Source: Bdellovibrio sp. NC01
GTDB lineage: Bacteria > Bdellovibrionota > Bdellovibrionia > Bdellovibrionales > Bdellovibrionaceae
Length of the DNA stretch: 64,000 nt
Assembly: GCF_006874625.1 (NCBI RefSeq)
Contig: NZ_CP030034.1
Span: forward strand, 930,001-994,000
Direction: 5' to 3'
The notes below the pieces were generated by a model. It was not told the origin of the DNA and did no database searches. It was given only the letters and a program-made list of their open reading frames with translations. This document shows positions 54,161 to 62,028 of the stretch, piece after piece. Position 1 is the first letter of the stretch; each line of letters begins with the position of its first letter. The position numbers were made by a program, and so were the translations under genes.

Positions 54161-55087
54161 CTACTTCGACGAAGATTCCGTCATCGACCAAATCAAACCA
54201 TCACGAAGGCCGACGGCAGGAATGACGATTTTTTCCGTCTCTGCTTGGCGCATGATCGTTTGTACTAAAACGGAAGCTGGCACGATGACGTCAGCGCGAT
54301 CGGGACGCAGGCCGATTTTTTCGATACGATCACGGATAGATAAGGCTTTTAACTTATCGATGATTTCATTCAGCTCTGCCAAAGTGACAAAGGTGTTTGG
54401 CGTCTTCTTAAGAAGCTGAACTTTAAGCTGACCGATACATTCCAAGTTGCCGCCTGTACCAATCGCGAAATCTACCGGATCGTGGTCGACATTTTTATAA
54501 ATGTGCTCACCAAGCTCTGCTAAGAACTCACCCATAATAATATTTAAATGGGCTTCGTTCATTTTGCGTTTCGCAAGATTTTCTAAGATACGCACGGTGC
54601 CCATCGGGAACGACTTGGTTGCAAGCATCTTAGGACCTTTTGAAAAGGTCACTTCAACACTGCCGCCACCGATATCGATAAGCATCGTTTTTTTATTATC
54701 AAGATCGACTTCTTTGCGGACAGCAAGATGAATCAAGCGTCCTTCTTCAGTGCCGTCGATAACTTCGATATCGATGCCCGAAAAATCTTTGACCATCTTA
54801 ACAAAGTCTTTACTGTTCTTCGCTTCGCGACAGGCACTGGTCGCAACGGCACGGCACTTTTCAACTGCAAGTTTGCGATTGGTTTCCGCAAATTTTCGGA
54901 AAGTGGCTTTGGCGATCTCCATGGTTTCGGGACCGATCGAGCCATTCATGAAAACGTCATGGCCTAAGCGAACCGGAGCGCGATATTTTTTTTCGATATG
55001 CAAAAAAGGAGCAGTGTCTGAAACATCAGCGACCATCATACGAATGGCATTTGATCCAATATCGATAGCTGATACTCGGCGTGACAC
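54161..55087 (-). CDS. ppx: Ppx/GppA phosphatase (exopolyphosphatase family)
   Basis: A 308-aa protein of the actin-like ATPase fold: phosphate-1 motif SAIDIGSNAIRMM, phosphate-2 motif LIDIGGGSVEVTF, and FAIGTGGN. This is the short form without the C-terminal HD-type domain. It releases phosphate from polyphosphate or converts pppGpp to ppGpp. The start is taken as GTG 55087, because AAAGGAG lies 9 nt before it; ATG 55108 would put that site within the coding region. It faces ppk-sixA tail to tail and is divergent from the porin gene. Confidence 0.9.
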   Translation of the reverse strand: MSRRVSAIDIGSNAIRMMVADVSDTAPFLHIEKKYRAPVRLGHDVFMNGSIGPETMEIAKATFRKFAETNRKLAVEKCRAVATSACREAKNSKDFVKMVKDFSGIDIEVIDGTEEGRLIHLAVRKEVDLDNKKTMLIDIGGGSVEVTFSKGPKMLATKSFPMGTVRILENLAKRKMNEAHLNIIMGEFLAELGEHIYKNVDHDPVDFAIGTGGNLECIGQLKVQLLKKTPNTFVTLAELNEIIDKLKALSIRDRIEKIGLRPDRADVIVPASVLVQTIMRQAETEKIVIPAVGLRDGLIWSMTESSSK

Positions 55088-55137
55088 GTGGCAATTCTCC
55101 TTTGGCATAAGTATATAAAGGTGAGAGCATAAGTGAC

Positions 55138-56208
55138 ATGAAAAAATGGATTTTTCCCAGTTTTACGTTAAATTTTTTAGCTCTTTTTGTGAGTGCTCAG
55201 GCTTTCGCGTTAGCTGATATTGAAATCACTGGCGAAGCAGACATCAATGCAAGTATTTATTCTCTTCCAACCAGCGACCGTGGTGATTCAGTATTTAGCG
55301 TTCCATCGTTGTTATTGAACTTCAATGTTCCACTGAAAGAGGGCAACCTGCTGTTTGTTTCATTTGAAGGCGCCGAACGCCGCGATCAAGCAAGTAAGCC
55401 ATTTACCGTGCAAACTCGTGAGGCTTACTTAGATCTTGTGAGCATCTTTCAAGGTATGAGTGGACTGCGTATGGGTTTGATCCCCGCAAGTTGGTTGGAA
55501 GCTCAATACGAAGATTGGGATTACCGTTTCTTGGGGCCGACGGGTTGGGCGATTACGGAAAAGTGGAAGTACTTGTATTATTCTGACTTGGGCGCTGCTT
55601 TCATGTCAGAGTTACCACTGGACATGGGTGAGTGGACCTTTGCAATTCAGAACGGTCAAGGCCGCGATACCGAAGAACCGCAACCTCATAAAGATATGGT
55701 GTTGTATTTAAGATTCACAAAATGGAATCCATGGTCGTTCTCGCTGTCGTATGTCCGTGGCAACTACGAAAAATACGAAGACTCGGCGAATCTTCGCGAG
55801 CGTATTCAGGCCTCTGCGATGTTTAAAACTGAAGACGATCATTGGCGCGCGGGTTTAGAACTTTTGGATGCTCACGATCCGGCCGATGCGATTACAGATT
55901 TGAAGATGGCAGAAGGTGTCGATGTCTCAAGTTTAACGGGGCAATCAGTTCACGCTCAGGGCGGAAGCTTGTATGCTATCGTCAGCACAGGGCCGAAAGC
56001 AGAGTTGATGGCGCGTTGGGATTATTTGAACGCCGCTGTGGGCGAGAGTGGTAAAGACTTGAATACGTATATACTTAGCTTAGGCTATCAAGTGACATCG
56101 GACGTGAAAATGGCGCTGGAAGGCGACTACACGAAGTACGGTGAAGACTATGGAATTGGCGTGCGTGATAACTCTAAAGTAGAGATCGCGGCGCAAGTTC
56201 TGTTTTAA
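55138..56208 (+). CDS. outer membrane porin-like beta-barrel protein
   Basis: A 356-aa protein with a signal peptide (about 1-27, ending FALA-D) and strand-rich mature sequence with girdle aromatics (WKYLYYSDLGAAF, MVLYLRFTKWNPW, LYAIVSTGP) and a C-terminal phenylalanine (AAQVLF), the usual barrel-assembly end. Between ppx and phoU, it is plausibly a phosphate or phosphate-ester porin, but the sequence does not show specificity. The start ATG 55138 lies about 50 bp from the divergent ppx. Confidence 0.8.
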   Translation: MKKWIFPSFTLNFLALFVSAQAFALADIEITGEADINASIYSLPTSDRGDSVFSVPSLLLNFNVPLKEGNLLFVSFEGAERRDQASKPFTVQTREAYLDLVSIFQGMSGLRMGLIPASWLEAQYEDWDYRFLGPTGWAITEKWKYLYYSDLGAAFMSELPLDMGEWTFAIQNGQGRDTEEPQPHKDMVLYLRFTKWNPWSFSLSYVRGNYEKYEDSANLRERIQASAMFKTEDDHWRAGLELLDAHDPADAITDLKMAEGVDVSSLTGQSVHAQGGSLYAIVSTGPKAELMARWDYLNAAVGESGKDLNTYILSLGYQVTSDVKMALEGDYTKYGEDYGIGVRDNSKVEIAAQVLF

Positions 56209-56210
56209 TA

Positions 56211-56232
56211 TGTTAAGATTCTGTTAGAATGA
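56211..56232 (+). promoter_or_regulatory. tandem TGTTA direct repeats before phoU (possible PHO-like box)
   Basis: TGTTAAGATTC is followed directly by TGTTAGAATGA: two related units at 11-bp spacing, as in direct-repeat PHO boxes. The sequence is not the E. coli CTGTCAT consensus. The unit begins 3 bp after the porin stop. Confidence 0.3.
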
Positions 56233-56300
56233 ATGTGAGATACCGTGTTAAGCGGTGTCATTACCGAGCAAACCATATAAACGAAATGGCAGGGAACGAC

Positions 56301-56966
56301 ATGGAACGTGCAATTGACACTCAGCTTGAAGACCTTAAAAAAATGATTCTCCTTATGGGTGGTCATGTTGAAAAGTCTTTGACTCAAGTGACGACAGCAC
56401 TGCTTTCCAAAGATCTCGGCATGTTTGACGAAGTTCATGCCATTGAAAAACGCATCAACGAAGATCATATCAAAGTTGATAACGTGTGCATGAACATCCT
56501 GGCGAAACAAGGACCTGTTGCGAAAGATCTTCGCTTGATCATTTCCGTGATCAAAATCAACAACGACCTTGAGCGCATGGGCGATCAAACAGTGAATATT
56601 TCTTACTCGGGTAAGGATTATTTGGGCCGCAAGCCGATCCAATCGCAACTAGGCGATATTCAGAAAATGTCTGAAATCGCAGGTCGCATGGTGAAGGGTT
56701 CCCTAGATTGTTTCGTTCGCGGTGATGTTGAACAAGCGAAACAAATCCTTTTGATGGATGATGAAATCGATGCTTTGAAAAGCAAGGTTTTCAACGATTC
56801 AAAAGCTCACATGAAAGCTCACGCTGAAGATGTGGAAGCTGGTTTAGATTTGATTTTGATCGCAAGAAATTTAGAACGTCTCGGTGACCACGCAACGAAC
56901 ATCGCCGAAGACGTGATCTTTGCCTTCACCGGTAAAGACGTTCGACACGGGGGAAAGTTTGGCTGA
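56301..56966 (+). CDS. phoU: PhoU, phosphate signalling protein
   Basis: A 221-aa helical protein of two three-helix bundles with the twin metal-binding patterns DLERMGDQTVNIS and NLERLGDHATNIAED. PhoU links the Pst transporter to PhoR and restrains the phosphate-starvation response and polyphosphate overload. Start is ATG 56301 with AGGG 6-8 nt before it; ATG 56286 is also in frame. No pst genes are adjacent. It overlaps the phoB start by 8 bp. Confidence 0.92.
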   Translation: MERAIDTQLEDLKKMILLMGGHVEKSLTQVTTALLSKDLGMFDEVHAIEKRINEDHIKVDNVCMNILAKQGPVAKDLRLIISVIKINNDLERMGDQTVNISYSGKDYLGRKPIQSQLGDIQKMSEIAGRMVKGSLDCFVRGDVEQAKQILLMDDEIDALKSKVFNDSKAHMKAHAEDVEAGLDLILIARNLERLGDHATNIAEDVIFAFTGKDVRHGGKFG

Positions 56967-57666
56967 CAACAACCTAGTTCAAGTCCTGGTAGTAGAAGAT
57001 GAACAAGAAATTCGCGAACTGATGGCTCTGCACTTATTACGTCAGGGTTTCAAAGTAACGGAATGTACTTCTGCTGAAGAGGCCATGAACGAAGTTGCGA
57101 AGACTCACTACAGTGTCTTTGTCCTAGATTGGATGCTTCCAGGCCTTAGCGGTGTGGAACTGGTCGAAAGAATCAGAACAAAAAATAAAACGGCTGGTGT
57201 TTTGATGGTGACTGCGAAAACAGAACCACAAGATATCGTGTTGGGCCTTGAAAAGGGTGCTGACGATTATTTGACGAAGCCGTTTAATCCCGCAGTATTC
57301 GTAGCGCGTGTCAAAGCATTGGCGCGCAGAACTCAAAGCGAAGAAGCGGCACCGGGCAAACCCGAAGATGAAATTCAAGTTAACGGTCTGAGAGTTAATT
57401 TTAAATCATACGAAGTTTCATACAATAACGAACCTTTGCATCTGACTCCGTCCGAGTTCAAATTGCTAGGCGCTTTGGTGCAAAACCGTGGCGTGGTTCT
57501 GACTCGCGAACAATTGATTGAAAACATCCAAGGTGAGGGCATCAATGTGGTTGGCCGCACTATCGATACGCATGTTTTCGGTTTACGCAAGAAGTTAGGC
57601 GAGTGGGGAGACCGTATTGAGACTATCCGTGGAGTCGGTTATAGGGTTAAGATGGACTCTGTATGA
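56959..57666 (+). CDS. phoB: PhoB-like response regulator (OmpR family)
   Basis: A 235-aa regulator. The receiver domain has the acidic VVEDEQE, the phosphorylated Asp in VFVLDWMLPG and the Lys in DDYLTKPFNP; the C-terminal winged helix has LTPSEFKLLGAL and VVGRTIDTHVFGLRKKLG. The start is TTG 56959 with GGGGGAAAG before it, overlapping phoU; the longer frame lies wholly in phoU. It would switch on phosphate genes when phosphorylated by PhoR. It overlaps phoR by 4 bp. Confidence 0.92.
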   Translation: MADNNLVQVLVVEDEQEIRELMALHLLRQGFKVTECTSAEEAMNEVAKTHYSVFVLDWMLPGLSGVELVERIRTKNKTAGVLMVTAKTEPQDIVLGLEKGADDYLTKPFNPAVFVARVKALARRTQSEEAAPGKPEDEIQVNGLRVNFKSYEVSYNNEPLHLTPSEFKLLGALVQNRGVVLTREQLIENIQGEGINVVGRTIDTHVFGLRKKLGEWGDRIETIRGVGYRVKMDSV

Positions 57667-59090
57667 GTCACTTTGTTAGATTCCCTTGGCGTCTTTATTG
57701 GAAATTCTTTGTTTATCAAGTCATCGCATTCAATGCGTTGCACTTGGCTTTAATTTCAGTCATCGATCTGCGCTATCAAGTTCGTGCGTTTGTTTATAAC
57801 GAAGCCCTTCTGAACTTCTTTCTATTCAGCTTATTAATTGCAGCCTTCACGTCATATCGTTTTGCGCGTCCCGTGCATAAAGTGATCTTGAAGGCGTTGC
57901 GCATTTCTAATAAGCGCGTGTTTGGCGAATTGTTCGATCAACACGACGACGATTTGTTGGATGATGAAACCGACGATATTTCTGAACTTGAAGTGGCTTT
58001 GAATAAGATCCACAAAAAGATGAAGCGTCGTAAAGCGCAATATCTGCAAATCCAAGAAGAATCACAAGCATTCATGTCGGCGGTGGCAGAAGGTTTGGTT
58101 AGCGTCAGCCTTGATGAAAAAATTCTTTATTCGAATTCCCAATTTGCAGCGCAGTTTTTAACGGGCTCGCAGTTGCAGCAAGAAAACTTACGTCTAAAAG
58201 ATGCCATTCGTACTGCTGACGTGCTTGAAGGTTTTGAAAAAACCATTCGCGAAGGTAAAGGCAACAGATTTACTGTCAAACTTTCGACGTTGTTGGATAA
58301 TCAGCCACGTTATTTCGCGGTGTCGGTGAATCCGATTCGCAATGAAAAAACGCGCGAAATGTACGGTGTCGTCGGGATCTTCCATGACATCACGGAACTT
58401 AAAAGAGCCGAACAAATTCGTATCGATTTCGTCGGCAATGCATCCCACGAATTGCGCACGCCTTTGACATCGATCAAAGGCTACGTTGATACGTTGAAAG
58501 AAGACGTTAAAACAGGACAGATTCAACAAGCGGGTAAATTCTTGGATATCGTTTCAAGAAATATCGATCGTCTGATGGATCTTGTGAATGACTTGTTAAG
58601 TATCAATATGATGGAAGCCAATTCAGAATTGAAATTGGAAATGATCCATCCACTACAAATCACAGAACATATTTTGGCAGAGCTTGCGGTACTAGCTGCC
58701 GAAAAAAATATTTCTATTCGTGTGATTGGTGAAGTGCCGCCGTTTATGGCGGATGCTCGCAAAGTGGAACAAGTTCTGCGTAATCTGATCTCGAATGCTG
58801 TGAAGTACATTCCAAACGGTAAAAGCGTGCAAGTTCGTTGGGAAAAAGATCCAAAGAACAATATTATTTTGCGCGTGATCGATGACGGCCAGGGTATTCA
58901 AGCCGAACACTTGGATCGTTTGTTTGAAAGATTCTATCGTATCGATAAAGGCAGAACACGCGATGCGGGTGGCACGGGCTTGGGCCTTGCGATCGTAAAA
59001 CACATCATGCAAAGCCACGGCGGTTCCGTGTCTGTGAAAAGTGCTGAAGGCCAAGGTTCAGAATTTATCTGTACGTTCCCAGTTCGTTAA
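57663..59090 (+). CDS. phoR: PhoR-like sensor histidine kinase
   Basis: A 475-aa inner-membrane kinase with two membrane segments (about 15-36 and 48-66) joined by a very short outside loop, as in PhoR, then a coiled linker, a PAS domain (about 130-245, ending GIFHDITELKRAEQI), HisKA with SHELRTPLTS, and the catalytic domain with N box NLISNAVKYIP, DDGQGI and GTGLGLAIVKH. The lack of a large sensor domain fits control through PhoU. ATGA overlap with phoB. Confidence 0.93.
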   Translation: MSHFVRFPWRLYWKFFVYQVIAFNALHLALISVIDLRYQVRAFVYNEALLNFFLFSLLIAAFTSYRFARPVHKVILKALRISNKRVFGELFDQHDDDLLDDETDDISELEVALNKIHKKMKRRKAQYLQIQEESQAFMSAVAEGLVSVSLDEKILYSNSQFAAQFLTGSQLQQENLRLKDAIRTADVLEGFEKTIREGKGNRFTVKLSTLLDNQPRYFAVSVNPIRNEKTREMYGVVGIFHDITELKRAEQIRIDFVGNASHELRTPLTSIKGYVDTLKEDVKTGQIQQAGKFLDIVSRNIDRLMDLVNDLLSINMMEANSELKLEMIHPLQITEHILAELAVLAAEKNISIRVIGEVPPFMADARKVEQVLRNLISNAVKYIPNGKSVQVRWEKDPKNNIILRVIDDGQGIQAEHLDRLFERFYRIDKGRTRDAGGTGLGLAIVKHIMQSHGGSVSVKSAEGQGSEFICTFPVR

Positions 59091-59094
59091 TCTC

Positions 59095-59868
59095 TTAAGG
59101 GAGCGACACCTCTTGTCCTCCCTGAGCTAAATCCATCAAAGAATTTCTGTAGTGCATGATCAAAGAGCCGTAACCCAAGGTTTTGATCAAGCTTGCGATG
59201 TAAGACAACTCCACCGCAGGGCAACCCCAACTGACACCCAGGCGTCCGTAGGCTTCGCCGGTTGTTGGATCTTTGGAGTTTATAAATTGCTCACTGACGT
59301 ACCAAGCGCCGTGCAAAACAATGTCACGGTTGTAGGCTTGCGCATTCGAACTTTGCAAACCGTACATGCGCATCGTATTGCCATAGCTGCCTTTGTAAAC
59401 TTCGCCCGTCATGAAAATTCCCAAAGAAGTTTGCCGAGAATTTTTAATATCACTGAACTTTGTGGCGTAGTTGCTTTTACCACTGCCGACACCGTGAGCG
59501 GAATAGAAGTACTTCACTTCTCCGCTTAGCAAATTGATGAGATAAAAACGATAGTCCGTCGATGGGGCACCGTAATCGACAATCACGACTTGTTTGGGAT
59601 TCCAGAAAGTCACATAACGAGTTGTGGGAAAACGTTTCGCTTCGTCACAAGGGGTGACGTCTTCGGGCGGTTTGCCCAAGCAAGTATAAGTGTCTTGCGG
59701 AAAACTTCTTCCTTGATTGTCATCAATGAATTGCAGTATGCGATCCAAAGCATCCGCGGGCACACCTTGTAGAAGAATTCTTTGAATGATCGATTGGGAT
59801 GGTCGAGCGAAAGCACCAGTAGAAAAAAACAAAGATAAAAATAAAAGAGAGATGAATTTTGTACTCAC
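59095..59868 (-). CDS. exported murein L,D-transpeptidase-like protein
   Basis: A 257-aa protein with a signal peptide (1-22, ending GAFA-R). The catalytic region shows IVLHGAWYV and, about 35 residues on, LGVSWGCPAVEL: the His and the Cys of the L,D-transpeptidase catalytic-domain family related to YkuD. These enzymes cross-link or edit peptidoglycan via meso-diaminopimelate. In a predator, such enzymes may act on the prey wall; that is inference. The start is GTG 59868 with GGAGG 6 nt before it; the longer frame to 60048 runs through the intergenic hairpin. Confidence 0.82.
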   Translation of the reverse strand: MSTKFISLLFLSLFFSTGAFARPSQSIIQRILLQGVPADALDRILQFIDDNQGRSFPQDTYTCLGKPPEDVTPCDEAKRFPTTRYVTFWNPKQVVIVDYGAPSTDYRFYLINLLSGEVKYFYSAHGVGSGKSNYATKFSDIKNSRQTSLGIFMTGEVYKGSYGNTMRMYGLQSSNAQAYNRDIVLHGAWYVSEQFINSKDPTTGEAYGRLGVSWGCPAVELSYIASLIKTLGYGSLIMHYRNSLMDLAQGGQEVSLP

Positions 59869-59954
59869 GAAGCGCCTCCGCAGCCTTTGATTTACGAATA
59901 TAAGAGGCGGCGAAATCTTTTGAAGTGAATACTGTGAGTGAGTGCGAACAATCA

Positions 59955-59987
59955 AACGAATGCCAGCCTTTGGGGCTGGCATTCGTT
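59955..59987 (-). terminator. 14-bp hairpin after the DUF3011 gene
   Basis: AACGAATGCCAGCC / GGCTGGCATTCGTT with a 5-nt loop; on the minus strand it is followed by TTTGATTG. Strong stem, modest T-tract. Confidence 0.7.
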
Positions 59988-59999
59988 CAGTCGAATAAA

Positions 60000-60485
60000 T
60001 TAGTAACGATAGATTTGGAATGTTCCAGAACAACCGTTTGTTACCCAAACGCGGTCATTGTAAACGCCGTAAGTTTGGTTCAACACGCAAGATGCGTAAG
60101 AAGTTTGCTCCATCAAGTTCACACGTTGAACGCCGTATGAAGAGAAGTAGCACTCTTGATAGTTGTAGTTGTAAGAAGAGCAGCTTAAGTACTCAACATT
60201 TGGACCTGGTGCAGGAGGATAACCTGGAGCCGGTGGATATGGATTCGGATAACCAGGGCCTGGATGTGGGTGTGGATAGCCGGGACCACCGTGACCTGGG
60301 CCGCCTGGTCCTGGATATGGTTCAGGGCGAGGATTCGGGCGAGGGTAAGGGCGCGGACCACCTGGAGTGATGTAGCCGTTATCGTCTTGTGCGTAAGCGC
60401 TGTTATCTTGAACGTCAAATGCGTTCGCGTGAGCAACCTGTGCAAAAGCAACTAGTGCAAAAAGGCTGATGAATAAACTCTTCAT
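60000..60485 (-). CDS. secreted protein with Pro/Gly-rich repeat zone and DUF3011-like domain
   Basis: A 161-aa protein: signal peptide (1-20, ending AHA-N), a Pro/Gly/Tyr-rich zone (about 40-95; repeated PRPNPRP- and PGPGGPG-like units), and a C-terminal domain of about 65 residues with four cysteines in the pattern LSCSS, ECYF, SCVL, NGCSGTF and the RVWVTNGC end typical of DUF3011. The function of that domain is not known; the Pro-rich zone suggests a wall- or surface-spanning stalk. Ribosome site AAGGAG. Confidence 0.78.
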   Translation of the reverse strand: MKSLFISLFALVAFAQVAHANAFDVQDNSAYAQDDNGYITPGGPRPYPRPNPRPEPYPGPGGPGHGGPGYPHPHPGPGYPNPYPPAPGYPPAPGPNVEYLSCSSYNYNYQECYFSSYGVQRVNLMEQTSYASCVLNQTYGVYNDRVWVTNGCSGTFQIYRY

Positions 60486-60595
60486 GCTTTCTCCTTAAAA
60501 ATTAGTGTCATATTGATTCCAATAACCAAAGCATTGAAATGTTGTGCAGAAATCATACCCGTGACTTTGGTGTCAGATTGTCTTATTTCTGTGTC

Positions 60596-61480
60596 ATGAA
60601 CACATCGCATCCTTTCTATTTGCACTTCCAAAAAGTCTACGGTGATCGCTGGCCCGCTCTGTTTGAGGCTCTTCAAAAGAAAGAACAACAGGTCGCGCGC
60701 AAAAATCTACTCGCTGTGTCAGAAGATGAAGGCAAAGTGTGGAAAAAGTTTGTTGAGAAGAGTGAGCTTCCGAACTGTTACTGGGTGCCTGAAAACGAAT
60801 CTGTGCAAACTCAGCGCAACTCGGATGAGCTTTTGGATATTTATGTCATGGATCCTGCCAGTGTCATGGTGGCCCGTGCGTTGGATGTTCACGACGGTGA
60901 TCGCGTGCTGGATATGTGCGCGGCCCCGGGTGGAAAAAGTTTAGTGTTGATTGAAGCCCTTTCAAATTCGGGCGAAATTTTTTGTAATGATCTGTCGCCT
61001 GAACGTCGCGAACGTTTGAAGAAAGTGATTCAACAGTACGTGCCACGAACTATTCGTGATCGCGTATGGGTGACTGGCAAAGACGGCGTGCAATTCGGTT
61101 TGAAAGAGGCGGAAAGTTTCGATCGTGTGTTGTTGGATGCTCCGTGCTCTGGCGAACGTCACATTTTAGAAAATACCGAGGCACAAGAGCAGTGGAGCCC
61201 ACGTCGTACCGAGCACCTTGCTTCACGACAGTACTCGTTACTTGCGGCGGCTTTGCTTGCTGTAAAACCGGGCGGTCGCATTGTGTATTCAACATGTTCA
61301 ATCAGTCCTGATGAAAACGATGGCGTAATTAAAAAACTTTTGAAGAAAAAGAAAGATGCTGTTCGTTTGGTTCAAGCAGATTTGGGTGTGGGTGGTGAGC
61401 GCACAGAATTTGGTGTCGCTTACATGCCAGATACTTGTGGCTTTGGTCCGCTGTATTTTTCAATTATCGAAAAGACTTAG
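60596..61480 (+). CDS. RsmB/NSUN-family RNA m5C methyltransferase
   Basis: A 294-aa SAM-dependent enzyme. Motif I is LDMCAAPGGKSL, motif IV is LLDAPCSGERH and motif VI is IVYSTCSISPDEND; the two cysteines are the catalytic and release cysteines of RNA:m5C methyltransferases. It lacks the NusB-like N-terminal domain of RsmB and the C-terminal domain of RsmF, so it resembles the short NSUN forms. Target is probably rRNA or tRNA. Start ATG 60596; a longer frame has no ribosome site. Confidence 0.88.
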   Translation: MNTSHPFYLHFQKVYGDRWPALFEALQKKEQQVARKNLLAVSEDEGKVWKKFVEKSELPNCYWVPENESVQTQRNSDELLDIYVMDPASVMVARALDVHDGDRVLDMCAAPGGKSLVLIEALSNSGEIFCNDLSPERRERLKKVIQQYVPRTIRDRVWVTGKDGVQFGLKEAESFDRVLLDAPCSGERHILENTEAQEQWSPRRTEHLASRQYSLLAAALLAVKPGGRIVYSTCSISPDENDGVIKKLLKKKKDAVRLVQADLGVGGERTEFGVAYMPDTCGFGPLYFSIIEKT

Positions 61481-61579
61481 ATTTATTGCCGGTGCCATCG
61501 TGCACATATCAAAACTGAAAGTAACGTCTTTGCGTCCTTTAAGATTAGTCTTAAAAGAAATGAAACGGCGGGGGCTTTT

Positions 61580-61648
61580 ATGCGATCAGTAATGGCAATA
61601 GCGATTTTCTTGGCGGCAACAACTCTAGTCATCGTTGCGCAAGCTTAG
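61580..61648 (+). CDS. possible 22-residue hydrophobic peptide
   Basis: ATG 61580, with GGGGGC 5-10 nt before it, opens a 22-codon frame whose product is a single hydrophobic helix (AIAIFLAATTLVIVA). It is in the gap after the m5C methyltransferase gene. It could be a small membrane peptide or chance; only codon sequence and a G-rich stretch support it. Confidence 0.25.
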   Translation: MRSVMAIAIFLAATTLVIVAQA

Positions 61649-61676
61649 AACCAAAGGTGGATGTGAAGTCAGCGAG

Positions 61677-61946
61677 CTAGTTGTCGTCAACCTGGCGGCA
61701 ACTATGGCGACGATACTCTTCCAAAGTCAAATATCCATAAGTTTTCTTACGATAGATTTCGATAACTTCGGCTTCAACATCAGCCATCACTTCCTCCATG
61801 AAATTGAGCGGAATATTGCCCTCTTTCATCAGTTGAAGGGTGTAGATATTCACAATTTTGCGAACGAAGTCTTGCGTCTTCTCTCGCATGTTGGAAGTCT
61901 CTTTAAGCTGCGTCGTGATCATCGTAACTAATACGTCTTTGTGCAT
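61677..61946 (-). CDS. small helical protein of unknown function
   Basis: An 89-aa acidic/basic protein without signal or membrane segment. It has amphipathic helices (EEVMADVEAEVIEIYRKK) and ends YLTLEEYRRHSCRQVDDN. It is divergent from the NFACT gene (82 bp gap). GAGGT touches the ATG at 61946, so either that start is poor or ATG 61922 is used. I recognise no family. Confidence 0.6.
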   Translation of the reverse strand: MHKDVLVTMITTQLKETSNMREKTQDFVRKIVNIYTLQLMKEGNIPLNFMEEVMADVEAEVIEIYRKKTYGYLTLEEYRRHSCRQVDDN

Positions 61947-62028
61947 ACCTCATTTTTATCGGCGGCGCGCGTTCGAACCTAAGTATTATCCATGGAAATT
62001 TGGCCCAAAGAATGACAGAATTGGACCT

